Shown here piece after piece: positions 54,301-62,534 of a stretch of 64,000 nt of DNA; within the stretch, counting starts at the first letter, position 1, and every line of letters begins with the position of its first letter. A program made the position numbers and the translations under genes. The DNA lies in assembly GCF_007655005.1 (NCBI RefSeq), contig NZ_SZVW01000001.1:186001-250000 (forward strand), in the 5' to 3' direction. The notes beneath the pieces are model-generated. The model saw only the letters and a list, made by a program, of their open reading frames with translations, made no database searches and was not told where the DNA came from. The DNA is from Streptomyces tibetensis. GTDB lineage: Bacteria; Actinomycetota; Actinomycetes; Streptomycetales; Streptomycetaceae.

Positions 54301-54593
54301 GCGACCGCCGGGGCGAGGACTGGGCCCGCTTCCTGCGCTGCACGCTCCTCCCCTACGCGGCCCCGGGCGGCATGGAGGTGGGTACGGCGGTGGCGCAGGA
54401 GGAACTGGCGCGGCTGTCCCGCGCGGGCCACGGCCTGCGTGACGGCAAGCTGGACGACTACCTCGACGCGTACGGGCTGCTGCTGGAGCGGGGCATCACC
54501 CTGGAGGCGGGCTGGCAGGCCTGGCGCCTCGGCATGGTGCCGAACCGGCATGCGCGGGAGGTGATGGGGGTGGCGGTGGACCCGAAGGCGTAG
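51393..54593 (+). CDS. STAND ATPase with membrane segment and TPR repeats
   Basis: A 1066-residue protein. The N-terminal 125 residues include a hydrophobic Ala/Gly-rich segment (about 78-125). An NB-ARC-type NTPase follows, with Walker A HGRPGSGRTT at about 248-257 and VVLDDASD Walker B near 340. The C-terminal part (about 600-1030) contains several TPR units. There is no SARP, LuxR or other DNA-binding domain, unlike AfsR-type relatives. GGAGGGGG precedes ATG 51393. It could be a membrane-associated scaffold or a sensor of the defence-like STAND kind. Role unknown. Confidence 0.85.
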   Translation: MRDGHRAEAERLLGRAVEEEVRRSGGRTDGKVLLARARGALDVMARSASEEYEAYTRALDEAAAGQLTFGQRYAREGAGTPLLVAGVAALAAVVADMALGTGAGTALGAGVTVGVVGAAATVLKVVGSHLPAASRRAGAASQPGGPEQLRLQWLTALEVRGIRPFLDQQRVLAASTGPKKTGGPRLRGADKSAAARGRNVLGQSFGQLPEPAEPFAGRRHELAQIRQWVQAARASTETQPTVVVLHGRPGSGRTTLAVHATHDLKDYFRGACVVDLRAEGPGGSPLSTRDALLHLLNRLGAPREQLLFRERSSPDQQVKRLSELYHQHLTGLPVTVVLDDASDAEQIRALVPERSDSLVLVTARGPLELEGLPARVHGLAVEPLDAAGAEELLGAAAQDRSGPYDAESADRVRELCGGLPLALRIAGSCLGPRSPRALATDLDAYGPVEPVERALWLRYTDQPETVRRLLRRLALAGRASLGAAAAAALLATDEAEAKRHLGVLTRAGLIDHVRGDRYRLHDLVRSFAQARLLDEEEPAERTAAQERLIVNYAELADSVLRMVDGNMSTRTNRFSPYGFTSLDEALRWLDDESSFITAALRHAEGVDQAAVLNLLGALCDYCLLRGDLYRLGEISELAQAVDEGLLVRSVQWRTGIAARQLGELDKARTTLTSVVDLYREAHHDAGAARALCSLGITLHHQGNLTEASEKLREALALQASPELATDRAWTMHALAAVERDRARVGEALDLLTESLVLHRAGESVHGQAWAHFQLGQLGLRMGDVPRAEAELRAALELYGRTRDARGEAWALTQLARALLVAGDASPAVEELRGAAARHRDNEDARGEAWTLYYLGQALEETGDLDQAVRELERARTMFSRMRDVYGLACARHHSARVTRDQRAAQTGSLRNSGFARQLLVDARADFQRIGVAHGEAWTCLELVVVDAGNARTQQALALCDEAVELFASYGDRRGEDWARFLRCTLLPYAAPGGMEVGTAVAQEELARLSRAGHGLRDGKLDDYLDAYGLLLERGITLEAGWQAWRLGMVPNRHAREVMGVAVDPKA

Positions 54594-54792
54594 GCCGTTG
54601 CCGGCCTCGGGCGACAAGGCCGGCGCCGGGGCGCTCACGGCACCCGCCGCCGGCGGCGCCCTCCGCGGAACGCGAAGAGACGGAGCACGCGCCCCGGGCG
54701 TCTGAAGAGACGCGCCGCTGGAGAGCCCCAGGCGCACGGTTCGCCCGCCCGGCGTGCTCTTCCTCGCCCACGTCTGGAGTCGGCCGCGCGGC

Positions 54793-54828
54793 CCGTCGGC
54801 GGCGATGCGTCGCCGGCCGCCGACGGGT
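54793..54828. terminator. Bidirectional stem-loop terminator
   Basis: CCCGTCGGCGGC (54793-54804) pairs perfectly with GCCGCCGACGGG (54817-54828) around 12 bases. It lies between the convergent STAND gene and the small membrane protein gene. Confidence 0.7.
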
Positions 54829-54905
54829 GGTGCCCCTCCGGGTGGTGCCCCTCCGGGTGGTGCCCCTCCGGGTGGTGCCCCCCGGGTGGTGCCCCTCCGG
54901 GTGGG
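54826..54905. repeat. Tandem 15-bp repeats
   Basis: The unit GGGTGGTGCCCCTCC occurs at 54826-54840, 54841-54855, 54856-54870 and 54885-54899. A 14-bp variant at 54871-54884 breaks the phase and a 6-bp partial copy follows. On the minus strand each unit would encode a pentapeptide such as EGHHP, but the tract is beyond the stop of the adjacent gene. Confidence 0.85.
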
Positions 54906-54909
54906 GGCG

Positions 54910-55200
54910 TCAGCCCTGCTTCTTGCCGCCCTGGCCGGAAGGCTCCGCTTGCGCGGCTTCCGCTTGCGTCCGGGACGGCTCCGCCGCCGACTGTTCCGGC
55001 TGCTCGGCCTCCGGGTCGGGGGCCTGGTCGAAGTCGACCCGGTTCATGTGCCGGCTCATGGACTTCATCAGGGCCCACACCGCCAGGGCCATCGCCGCGA
55101 AGACGATGAAGCCGAGGACGCCGGGGGTGACCTTGTCCTCGTCGACCTCCTTGGCGAAGGAGACGAGGTGCGTCATTGCCAGGCTTGCGCTTGCGCTCAT
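54910..55200 (-). CDS. Small membrane protein downstream of mca
   Basis: A 96-residue protein with one membrane helix (about residues 25-48), followed by a charged tail rich in Glu, Gln, Pro and Ala. ATG 55200 is one base after the mca stop; ATG 55176 is an alternative. No known domain is seen. Tight spacing suggests that it is made with Mca. The 15-bp repeat tract begins just after its stop. Confidence 0.65.
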   Translation of the reverse strand: MSASASLAMTHLVSFAKEVDEDKVTPGVLGFIVFAAMALAVWALMKSMSRHMNRVDFDQAPDPEAEQPEQSAAEPSRTQAEAAQAEPSGQGGKKQG

Positions 55201-55201
55201 G

Positions 55202-56083
55202 TCAGGCATTGTCGCGGATGCCCGCAAAGAGGTCGTCCTCGGGGAGGGAGGTATCGACGAGGGCCTTCGCCAGCTCGTACTCCTCCGTCGGCCAGACCTC
55301 CTTCTGGATCTCCATGGGCACCTTGAACCAGCCGCCGTCCGGGTCGATCTGCGTGGCGTGGGCGATCAGCGCCTTGTCGCGGATCTCGTAGAACTCGGCG
55401 CAGGGGATGTGCGTGGTGAGCGTGCGCTGCTTCATGCCGAACTCCTCCCAGCGCTTGAGCCAGTCCCCGTAGGGAGACTCCATGCCGCGGTCGAGCATCG
55501 CCTGGTGCAGGGCCTCGGTGCGCGGGCGGTTGAAGCCCTGGTTGTAGTAGAGCTTCTGCGGCTGGTAGGCGGGGCCGTACTCGGCCTCCGGGTACTTCTC
55601 GGTGTCCGCGGCCGACTCGAACGCCACCATGGAGATCTTGTGGGTCATGATGTGGTCGGGGTGCGGGTAGCCGCCGTTCTCGTCGTAGGTGGTGATCACC
55701 TGGGGACGGAAGGCGCGGATCTTGCGCACCAGCTCACCGGCCGCGTGGTCCACGTCCTCCAGGGCGAAGCAGCCCTCGGGCAGCGGCGGCAGCGGGTCGC
55801 CCTCGGGCAGGCCCGAGTCGACGAAGCCGAGCCACTCCTGCTTGACGCCCAGGATCTCCCGGGCCTCGTCCATCTCCTTCTTGCGTACCTCGTGGATGTG
55901 CTCCTCGATGTACGCGTCGCCCTGGAGCTTCGGATTGAGGATGGAGCCGCGTTCCCCGCCCGTGCAGGTCACGACCAGCACGTCCACCCCCTCGGACACG
56001 TACTTCGCCATGGTCGCAGCGCCCTTGCTCGACTCGTCGTCGGGGTGGGCGTGAACGGCCATCAGTCGCAACTGGTCAGTCAA
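55202..56083 (-). CDS. mca: Mycothiol S-conjugate amidase
   Basis: A 293-residue LmbE/PIG-L-type zinc amidase. It cleaves mycothiol S-conjugates to a mercapturic acid and GlcN-Ins, removing toxins and oxidised thiols. The HAHPDDE metal motif is near residues 11-17 and the later HPDH provides another ligand. The start is TTG 56083 with TGAGGA upstream. Presence of this enzyme marks the host as an actinomycete. A SigR-like promoter precedes it. The length is normal. Confidence 0.95.
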   Translation of the reverse strand: MTDQLRLMAVHAHPDDESSKGAATMAKYVSEGVDVLVVTCTGGERGSILNPKLQGDAYIEEHIHEVRKKEMDEAREILGVKQEWLGFVDSGLPEGDPLPPLPEGCFALEDVDHAAGELVRKIRAFRPQVITTYDENGGYPHPDHIMTHKISMVAFESAADTEKYPEAEYGPAYQPQKLYYNQGFNRPRTEALHQAMLDRGMESPYGDWLKRWEEFGMKQRTLTTHIPCAEFYEIRDKALIAHATQIDPDGGWFKVPMEIQKEVWPTEEYELAKALVDTSLPEDDLFAGIRDNA

Positions 56084-56144
56084 GACTCAATCCTCAGTAA
56101 GTCGGCGCCCTGTGTGCGTCGGCGCAATCAGCGGCTTCTATAGT

Positions 56145-56170
56145 GACCGAATCGCGGGGTGAATAATTCC
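56145..56170 (-). promoter_or_regulatory. SigR-like promoter for mca
   Basis: On the minus strand GGAAT (56166-56170) is separated by 18 bp from GTC (56145-56147), close to the SigR consensus GGAAT-N18/19-GTT. The mca gene is a known member of the thiol-oxidative SigR regulon in Streptomyces. The 5-prime leader would be about 55 bases. Confidence 0.5.
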
Positions 56171-56230
56171 GGGGCCCGGTCCTGGAGCCCCTTCCGGGAC
56201 CTTCGTCCCGGCCCTGCCAGGAGGACGATC

Positions 56231-56629
56231 ATGAGTTCGGCGAGCACGCGACTGCCCGAGGGCCGTTACGGCCGTTCCTCGGACGAGCGCGCCGACCGCA
56301 CGCTCAAGGTCGTGGGGGCCGTCCTCGCGGTGGCACTGCTGGGGCTCGTCGGCTGGTTCGGCTACCACTACGTCGCCAAGAACGAGATCAGCGCCGAGGT
56401 GATCAGCTTCGAGCCGGGCAAGAGGTCCGTGCGGGTGCATCTGGAGGTCCGCAAGGACGCCGGCGCCGACGGGTACTGCACCGTGCGCTCGCAGGCCGAG
56501 AACGGGGCCGAGGTGGGCCGGGCCGACTTCCGCTTCGACGGGGACAGGACCCGCATCGACAAGGTCGTCACGCTCCGTACGACCTCCCCGGGGACGACGG
56601 CCGAGCTGCTGGGCTGCCACGCCGGCTGA
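56231..56629 (+). CDS. DUF4307 membrane protein
   Basis: A 132-residue protein with a short cytoplasmic N-terminus, a single membrane helix (about residues 26-48) and an extracytoplasmic domain of about 80 residues with two Cys. This is the layout of the DUF4307 family, conserved next to mca in actinobacteria. GAGGACG precedes ATG 56231. It is divergent from mca. Function is unknown. Confidence 0.85.
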   Translation: MSSASTRLPEGRYGRSSDERADRTLKVVGAVLAVALLGLVGWFGYHYVAKNEISAEVISFEPGKRSVRVHLEVRKDAGADGYCTVRSQAENGAEVGRADFRFDGDRTRIDKVVTLRTTSPGTTAELLGCHAG

Positions 56630-56808
56630 CGACAGCTCGGCGTCACCTGGAATACGTAGAGCCTGACCTGCATTGACGTGATTCTCGTCGCTTATGTCCT
56701 CCCCCTCGGGCCCCTGAATTGTTAGGCTCGTGGTTTCGCCCTTCCGTGAAGGAACATTCTTCTGGGTAGGGCGATGCTTTGTATTCCCAGTACCTACGAG
56801 GAGCACCT

Positions 56809-57306
56809 GTGACCCAGACCAGCGAGAACGTCACCTGGCTGACCCAGGAGGCGTACAACAAGCTCAAGGCTGAGCTTGAGCACCTTACTGGTCCCGCGCG
56901 GGCGGAGATCTCCGCGAAGATCGCCGCGGCGCGCGAAGAGGGCGACCTGCGTGAGAACGGCGGGTACCACGCGGCCAAGGAGGAGCAGGGCAAGCAGGAG
57001 CTCCGTGTGCGCCAGCTCACCCAGCTCCTCGAGAACGCCAAGGTCGGCGAAGCTCCCGCGGCGGACGGCGCGGTGGCGCCCGGCATGGTCGTCACGATCG
57101 CGTTCGACGGTGACGAGGACGACACGCTGACGTTCCTGCTCGCGTCCCGCGAGTACGCGAGCTCCGACATCGAGACGTACTCGCCGCAGTCCCCGCTGGG
57201 CACCGGCGTGATCGGCCACAAGGTCGGCGAGGACGCGGAGTACGAGCTGCCGAACGGCAAGAAGGCCCTGGTGAAGATCCTCAAGGCCGAGCCGTACGAG
57301 GGCTGA
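56809..57306 (+). CDS. greA: Transcription elongation factor GreA
   Basis: A 165-residue protein that rescues backtracked RNA polymerase. The N-terminal coiled coil carries EEGDLRENGGYHAAKEEQ, which includes the acidic tip. A C-terminal GreA/B domain follows, with SPQSPLG. GTG 56809 has GAGGAG six bases upstream. Domain size is normal. It is followed by a strong terminator. Confidence 0.96.
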   Translation: MTQTSENVTWLTQEAYNKLKAELEHLTGPARAEISAKIAAAREEGDLRENGGYHAAKEEQGKQELRVRQLTQLLENAKVGEAPAADGAVAPGMVVTIAFDGDEDDTLTFLLASREYASSDIETYSPQSPLGTGVIGHKVGEDAEYELPNGKKALVKILKAEPYEG

Positions 57307-57328
57307 CCGGCCACCCGATCTCTGAAGT

Positions 57329-57357
57329 GCCCCCGGCGCCGCTGCGGCGCCGGGGGC
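57329..57357. terminator. Perfect 13-bp-arm terminator after greA
   Basis: GCCCCCGGCGCCG (57329-57341) and CGGCGCCGGGGGC (57345-57357) flank the loop CTG. It serves greA and the convergent ABC permease gene, whose stop is at 57362. Confidence 0.85.
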
Positions 57358-57361
57358 ATCG

Positions 57362-58215
57362 TCATGCCGTCGCCGAGCGGTACTTGCGGACCGCCAGGGT
57401 CCGGAAGATCACCAGGATCAGGATCGAGTAGATCAGCGAGGCCCACACCGGGTGCTGCATGGGCCAGGCGTCCGACGGGGACTGGCCCGGGCTTGCGAAC
57501 AGCACACGGCAGGCCTGGACCGTGGCGCTGAAGGGGTTCCACTCCGCGACGTGGCGCAGCCACGGGGTCATGTGGCTGGTGTCCACGAAGGCGTTGGAGA
57601 TGAACGTGACCGGGAAGAGCCAGATCAGGCCGCTGGACGTGGCCGCCTCGGGGGTCTTCACCGACATGCCGATCAGGGCGCCGATCCAGGTGAACGCGTA
57701 GCCGAGCAGGAGCAGCAGGCCGAAGGCCGCGAGGACCTTGGCGGCGTTGGTGCTGCCGTCCGACCCGACGCGCCAGCCGACCAGCAGGGCGACGACGGCG
57801 AGGACGACCAGGGTGAGGGCCGTCTGCACGGAGTCGGCGAGGGTACGGCCGGTGAGCACCGCGCCGCGCGCCATCGGCAGGGAGCGGAAGCGGTCGATGA
57901 GGCCCTTGTGCATGTCGTCGGCGATGCCGGCGCCGGAGCTGGCGGTGGCGAAGGTGACGGTCTGCGCGAAGATGCCCGCCATCAGGAAGTTCTTGTAGTC
58001 GGCGGCGCTGGTGCTGTTGCCGATCTGCATGGAGCCGCCGAAGACGTAGGTGAACAGCACCACGAACATGATCGGCTGGATGAGGCCGTAGATGATCATC
58101 TCGGGGATCCGGGACATGCGGATCAGGTTGCGCTTGGCGACGACCATCGAGTCCCGGATCGACTGGCTGACCGGGTTCGCTGCCGGTGCGACCCGCACGG
58201 TGTCGGTGACGATGC

Positions 58216-58219
<4 letters not shown>
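57362..58219 (-). CDS. DrrB-like ABC-2 permease
   Basis: A 285-residue membrane subunit with six helices of the ABC-2 family, including the EMIIYGLIQPIMFVVLF first helix and a NPFSATVQACR segment typical of DrrB. It forms an exporter with the ATPase gene upstream. ATG 58219 overlaps the ATPase stop as ATGA. The exported compound is unknown; no biosynthetic genes are nearby. Confidence 0.9.
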
Positions 58220-59193
<974 letters not shown>

Positions 59194-59254
59194 ATGAGTC
59201 TCCACGTCTTCGGGGATGACCGGACGGATGTCCGGTGAAGCTTCTCACCGACAC

Positions 59255-59283
59255 ACCATAACGCGATGTATCGCGTCTTACAA
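59255..59283 (-). promoter_or_regulatory. DrrAB promoter with palindromic operator in spacer
   Basis: On the minus strand -35 TTGTAA (59283-59278) and -10 TATGGT (59260-59255) are separated by exactly 17 bp. The spacer holds the palindrome ACGCGAT-GT-ATCGCGT (59261-59276; plus-strand coordinates) with perfect 7-bp arms. This placement is typical of TetR or PadR-type repressors. No such regulator gene is adjacent. Confidence 0.7.
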
Positions 59284-59370
59284 CGAGTTTTTCCTCGTTG
59301 CTCTCCGTGAGACGAAAGGATCTTGGACCGGCTCGGGAGCCGGGCCGGCCGAAGGCCGTGTGGTCAGCCG

Positions 59371-59432
59371 ATGCCGGACGGCTCGGTGCCGGACAGCTCG
59401 GTGCCGGACGGCTCGGTGCCGGGCGCTCGGTG
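59371..59432. repeat. Tandem 15-bp repeats before ilvA end
   Basis: The unit GCTCGGTGCCGGACA/G occurs at 59381-59395 and 59396-59410, a 14-bp variant lies at 59411-59424, and partial copies flank them. It lies in a gene-free gap between the exporter promoter and the ilvA stop. No product is implied. Confidence 0.75.
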
Positions 59433-59460
59433 GGGGGGCCATCGAGCCGATGGTCCTGAG

Positions 59461-60690
59461 TCAGCCGATGACCGTGTAACCCGCCTCGCGCAGCGCCTGC
59501 CCCACCTCGGTGCAGTGCGCCGGGCCCTTCGTCTCCAGGTGCAGCTCGACCTCCGCCTCCGTGAGCCCGAGCCGTGGGTCGGTTCGCAGGTGGCTCACAT
59601 CGAGGACGTTAGCGTCGACCACTGACAACACGCCCAGAAGAGTGGCAAGAGCACCGGGCCGGTCCGTCAGCCGCAGCCGGACCGCCAGGTAGCGGCCCTG
59701 CGCGGCCATGCCGTGCCGCAGCACCCGCTCCATCAGCACCGGATCGACGTTGCCGCCGGACAGCACCGCGACGACCGGGCCCTCGAAGGCGCCGGGGTCG
59801 CTCATCAGCGCCGCGACCGGGCTCGCCCCGGCCGGCTCCACGACCAGCTTGGCCCGCTCCAGGCACAGCAGCAGCGCGGCGGACAGCTCGTCCTCACTGA
59901 CCGTGCGCACCTCGTCGACCAGCTCGCCGACGATCCTGAACGGCACGTCGCCCGGCCGCCCGACCTTGATGCCGTCGGCCATCGTCGCCGGATTCTCCAC
60001 CGCCACCGGCCGGCCCGCGGCCAGCGAGGGCGGGTAGGCCGCCGCGCCCGCCGCCTGCACACCCACGACCCGCACCTCCGGGCGCAGCGCCTTCACCGCC
60101 ACCGCGATCCCGGCGGCCAGCCCGCCCCCGCCGATGCCGACGAGAACCGTGCGCGCCTCGGGGCACTGCTCCAGGATCTCCAGGCCGACCGTGCCCTGGC
60201 CCGCGATGATGTCGGGGTGGTCGAAGGGGTGGATGAACACCGCGCCCGTCTCGGCCGCGTACTCCTGCGCGGCGGCCAGCGTCTCGTCGACCACCTGGCC
60301 GTGCAGCCGCACCTCCGCCCCGTAGTCCCGGGTGGCGCTGACCTTGGGCAGCGGGGCGCCCTTCGGCATGAAGACCGTGGAGCGCACGCCGAGCAGGGCG
60401 GACGCGAGGGCGACGCCCTGCGCGTGGTTGCCGGCGCTCGCGGCGACGACACCGGCGGCACGCTCCTCCGGAAGCAGACCGGCGATCCGCACGTACGCGC
60501 CGCGCAGCTTGAACGAACCCGTCCGCTGGAGGTTCTCGCACTTGAGGTGCACCGGCGCGCCGACCATCTGGGACAGGTGCCTGCTGCCCTCCATCGCGGT
60601 CACCCGCGCCACACCCGACAGCATCTTCTGCGCGCCGCGCACGTCGTCGAGGGTGACGGGCCGAAAGGAGTCAGCCGTGCTGTAGCTCAT
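59461..60690 (-). CDS. ilvA: Threonine ammonia-lyase (dehydratase)
   Basis: A 409-residue PLP enzyme converting threonine to 2-oxobutanoate and ammonia, the first step toward isoleucine. The PLP lysine is K61 in SFKLRG. The glycine-rich GGGGLAAG phosphate loop is at about residue 186. A single C-terminal ACT domain (about 330-409) is present. TGGAG precedes ATG 60690. Length fits the short actinobacterial type with one ACT domain. It is divergent from a MarR regulator gene. Confidence 0.92.
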   Translation of the reverse strand: MSYSTADSFRPVTLDDVRGAQKMLSGVARVTAMEGSRHLSQMVGAPVHLKCENLQRTGSFKLRGAYVRIAGLLPEERAAGVVAASAGNHAQGVALASALLGVRSTVFMPKGAPLPKVSATRDYGAEVRLHGQVVDETLAAAQEYAAETGAVFIHPFDHPDIIAGQGTVGLEILEQCPEARTVLVGIGGGGLAAGIAVAVKALRPEVRVVGVQAAGAAAYPPSLAAGRPVAVENPATMADGIKVGRPGDVPFRIVGELVDEVRTVSEDELSAALLLCLERAKLVVEPAGASPVAALMSDPGAFEGPVVAVLSGGNVDPVLMERVLRHGMAAQGRYLAVRLRLTDRPGALATLLGVLSVVDANVLDVSHLRTDPRLGLTEAEVELHLETKGPAHCTEVGQALREAGYTVIG

Positions 60691-60835
60691 GACTCCAGCA
60701 TCGCAGTTCACAGGCGGGAACGACCGTTGTGACCAACCTCCGAGACCCGCTTTGCGCAGCCCTGGTACGGCCTGCCCTCCGGCCGCGTACCCTGTCCCCC
60801 AATCTGCCAGCCCTCCACGAAGTGAGCCCCCGGCC

Positions 60836-61360
60836 ATGCCCACAACACCTGAAATGTCGATGGACATGACGACCGTCGGTGACACCGGTCTTCTCGACAC
60901 GCTGCAGCACGAGGTGGCGCTGTTCGCCCGCCGTGCCGAACAGACCCGGCTCGGCGGGGTCGGGCAGGTGCGCAACTCCATGGACCGCGCCGCCTATCTG
61001 CTGCTCAACCGCCTCGACAAGGAAGGCCCGATGGGCGTCAAGGCGCTCGCCGCCAGCATGGGGATCGACTCGTCGACGGTCACCCGGCAGGTGGCTCCGC
61101 TCGTCGACACCGGCCTGGTCAAGCGCACCTCCCACCCCGAGGACGGGCGCGCGGTGGTGCTGCAGCTGTCCCCGCGCGGTCAGGCCCGGCTGGACGAAGT
61201 GCGCTCCTCGCGGCGCCAGTTGATGGCCGAGCTGACGCACGACTGGGAGCCCGACGAGCGCGAGGCGTTCTGCGACCTCCTCACGCGCTTCAACACCGCG
61301 CTGTCCTCCCGGATGACGGCCCAGGGACTGCCGGGGCCGGAGGCACAGCCGGCGTCCTGA
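60836..61360 (+). CDS. MarR-family transcriptional regulator
   Basis: A 174-residue winged-helix regulator. LAASMGIDSSTVTRQVAPLVDTGLV is the recognition helix-turn-helix, spread over residues about 75-100, and the wing KRTSHPEDGRAVVLQLS follows. ATG 60836 has GAAGTGAG upstream; an internal ATG at 60866 is a possible alternative. It is divergent from ilvA. Its target genes are unknown. MarR proteins usually respond to phenolic or oxidative signals. Confidence 0.88.
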   Translation: MPTTPEMSMDMTTVGDTGLLDTLQHEVALFARRAEQTRLGGVGQVRNSMDRAAYLLLNRLDKEGPMGVKALAASMGIDSSTVTRQVAPLVDTGLVKRTSHPEDGRAVVLQLSPRGQARLDEVRSSRRQLMAELTHDWEPDEREAFCDLLTRFNTALSSRMTAQGLPGPEAQPAS

Positions 61361-61740
61361 ACGCCCCGCGGCCCGGCTCCCGACGGTGTCGGCACGACGA
61401 CCGGGCCCGCAGGCGGAGGACCGGCCCACCCGTGAACGCCCCGGCCCGCAGGCGGAGGATTCGGCCCACCAGCGAACGCCCCGGCCCGCACGGGGAGGAC
61501 CGGGCTCACACGCGGACGGCCGGGCCCGCATGCGTGTGGCACCGGCCGAGCCGTGCACTCCACCTGCCGAGGCGCGCCTGGCCCCCCTAGCCGTGCACTC
61601 CACCTGCGAGCCGCGGGTACACCGGCCGAGCCGTGCGCGGCTCTTGACCCCGGGGCCTTCCCTGGCCTGATATGAGACCGGGCCCCGTCGCGTGTGGCCG
61701 GGGCCCGCGTCCTCAGGGTCGCCGTCGGGCGGGAGGTGCG
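61361..61740. other. Repeat-rich gap
   Basis: These 380 bp contain no supported gene. They hold a 40-bp repeat, listed separately, and a shorter repeat in which GCCGTGCACTCCACCTGC occurs at about 61552-61569 and 61591-61608. Long open frames on both strands arise from the GC-rich repeat phase. Confidence 0.55.
61401..61530. repeat. Tandem 40-bp imperfect repeats
   Basis: Three units of 40 bp lie at 61401-61440, 61441-61480 and 61481-61520, each with CCGGCCCGCAGGCGGAGGA-like sequence, followed by a partial fourth. Similarity falls along the tract. Confidence 0.7.
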
Positions 61741-62241
61741 GTGCTGGAGCGGCATGCGTCCCGGGCAGCCCGTCGCGCCCGGGAGTTCGAGGCGTTCGTC
61801 GCGGGCGCGGCCGGGCGGCTGCTGAACGCCGCCACGCTGCTCACCGCCGAGTCCCCCGACGACAACCCACGCGCGCGGCGCCTGCTGACGCTGTCGCTGG
61901 CGCACACGTACGCGTGCTGGGACCGGCTGCACGGCGAGGATCCGTACGACCGCACCCGTCGGCAGCTGGCCACCCGCTTCGCGCGCGGCGCCTGGCACCA
62001 GCACGGCGCACTCGGCCGCGCCCGGCCGCACCCCGCGAGTCCCCTGGCCCCGCTCACCCCGCAGGAACGGCTGATCCTCGTGGTCCGGCTCCACGAAGGT
62101 GTCGCCGAGGAGCAGACGGCCGCCCTGCTCGGTCTGTCCCCGGAGCGCGTACGGGCGATCTGCCACCGGGCGACCTCGGCCCTGCTGCACCGCTCGCGGG
62201 GCCCGGCCCCGGCGGTGACGGCCACGAAGGCGATGCCGTGA
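61741..62241 (+). CDS. Sigma-region-4-like protein, reduced sigma factor
   Basis: A 166-residue protein with a C-terminal helix-turn-helix resembling sigma-70 region 4 (LTPQERLILVVRL, AALLGLSPERVRAICHRATSALL). The N-terminal 100 residues are helical and do not show a clear region 2, so this is a divergent or degenerate ECF-type sigma factor. GGGAGG precedes GTG 61741; an ATG at 61672 is the alternative. The next gene is a small membrane protein, as expected for an anti-sigma pair. Confidence 0.6.
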   Translation: MLERHASRAARRAREFEAFVAGAAGRLLNAATLLTAESPDDNPRARRLLTLSLAHTYACWDRLHGEDPYDRTRRQLATRFARGAWHQHGALGRARPHPASPLAPLTPQERLILVVRLHEGVAEEQTAALLGLSPERVRAICHRATSALLHRSRGPAPAVTATKAMP

Positions 62242-62263
62242 GCCCGGCCGGCCGGAGAGCGGC

Positions 62264-62512
62264 ATGAGCGGGAACGACCGCGAGGCGACCGTACGCAGGC
62301 TCCTGGAGCAGCCGGCGCGGCCGGTGCCGCCCGAGATCCACGCGGAAGCGGTGCGCCGTGGTGGCCGCATGCTGCGGCGCAGGACGCTCGCCCGCCGTCT
62401 CATGTGGCTGCTGCTGTTCGCGGCGGCCGTGGCGTTCACGGTGTGGGCGCTGACGGCCCGCCCATGGGTGGAGCCGCCGTCCGACACGACTCCACCCCTC
62501 ACCGGCTGGTGA
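62264..62512 (+). CDS. Small single-pass membrane protein
   Basis: An 82-residue protein with a basic N-terminus (RRGGRMLRRRTLARR), one membrane helix (about residues 46-64) and a short extracytoplasmic tail. It follows the sigma-like gene by 22 bp. It may be an anti-sigma factor or membrane partner. It lacks the usual zinc-binding HxxxCxxC motif, so this is only a suggestion. Confidence 0.6.
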   Translation: MSGNDREATVRRLLEQPARPVPPEIHAEAVRRGGRMLRRRTLARRLMWLLLFAAAVAFTVWALTARPWVEPPSDTTPPLTGW

Positions 62513-62534
62513 CCCCGCCAGGGGCCGAACCGGT

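Larger units (their letters stand above)
54594..54909. other. Gap with a strong hairpin and 15-bp repeats
   Basis: No gene is supported in these 316 bp between convergent genes. They contain a 12-bp-arm hairpin and, next to it, five to six copies of a 15-bp repeat, both listed separately. Open frames exist but end or shift inside the repeat tract. Confidence 0.6.

Noticed and set aside
51294..54737. 1147-codon minus-strand open frame
   Set aside because: It is antisense to the STAND-TPR gene; its composition is Arg/Gln/Leu-rich without a motif.
60671..61603. Minus-strand frame through the repeat gap
   Set aside because: It reads through the MarR gene in antisense and through 40-bp repeats, and has no ribosome-binding site.
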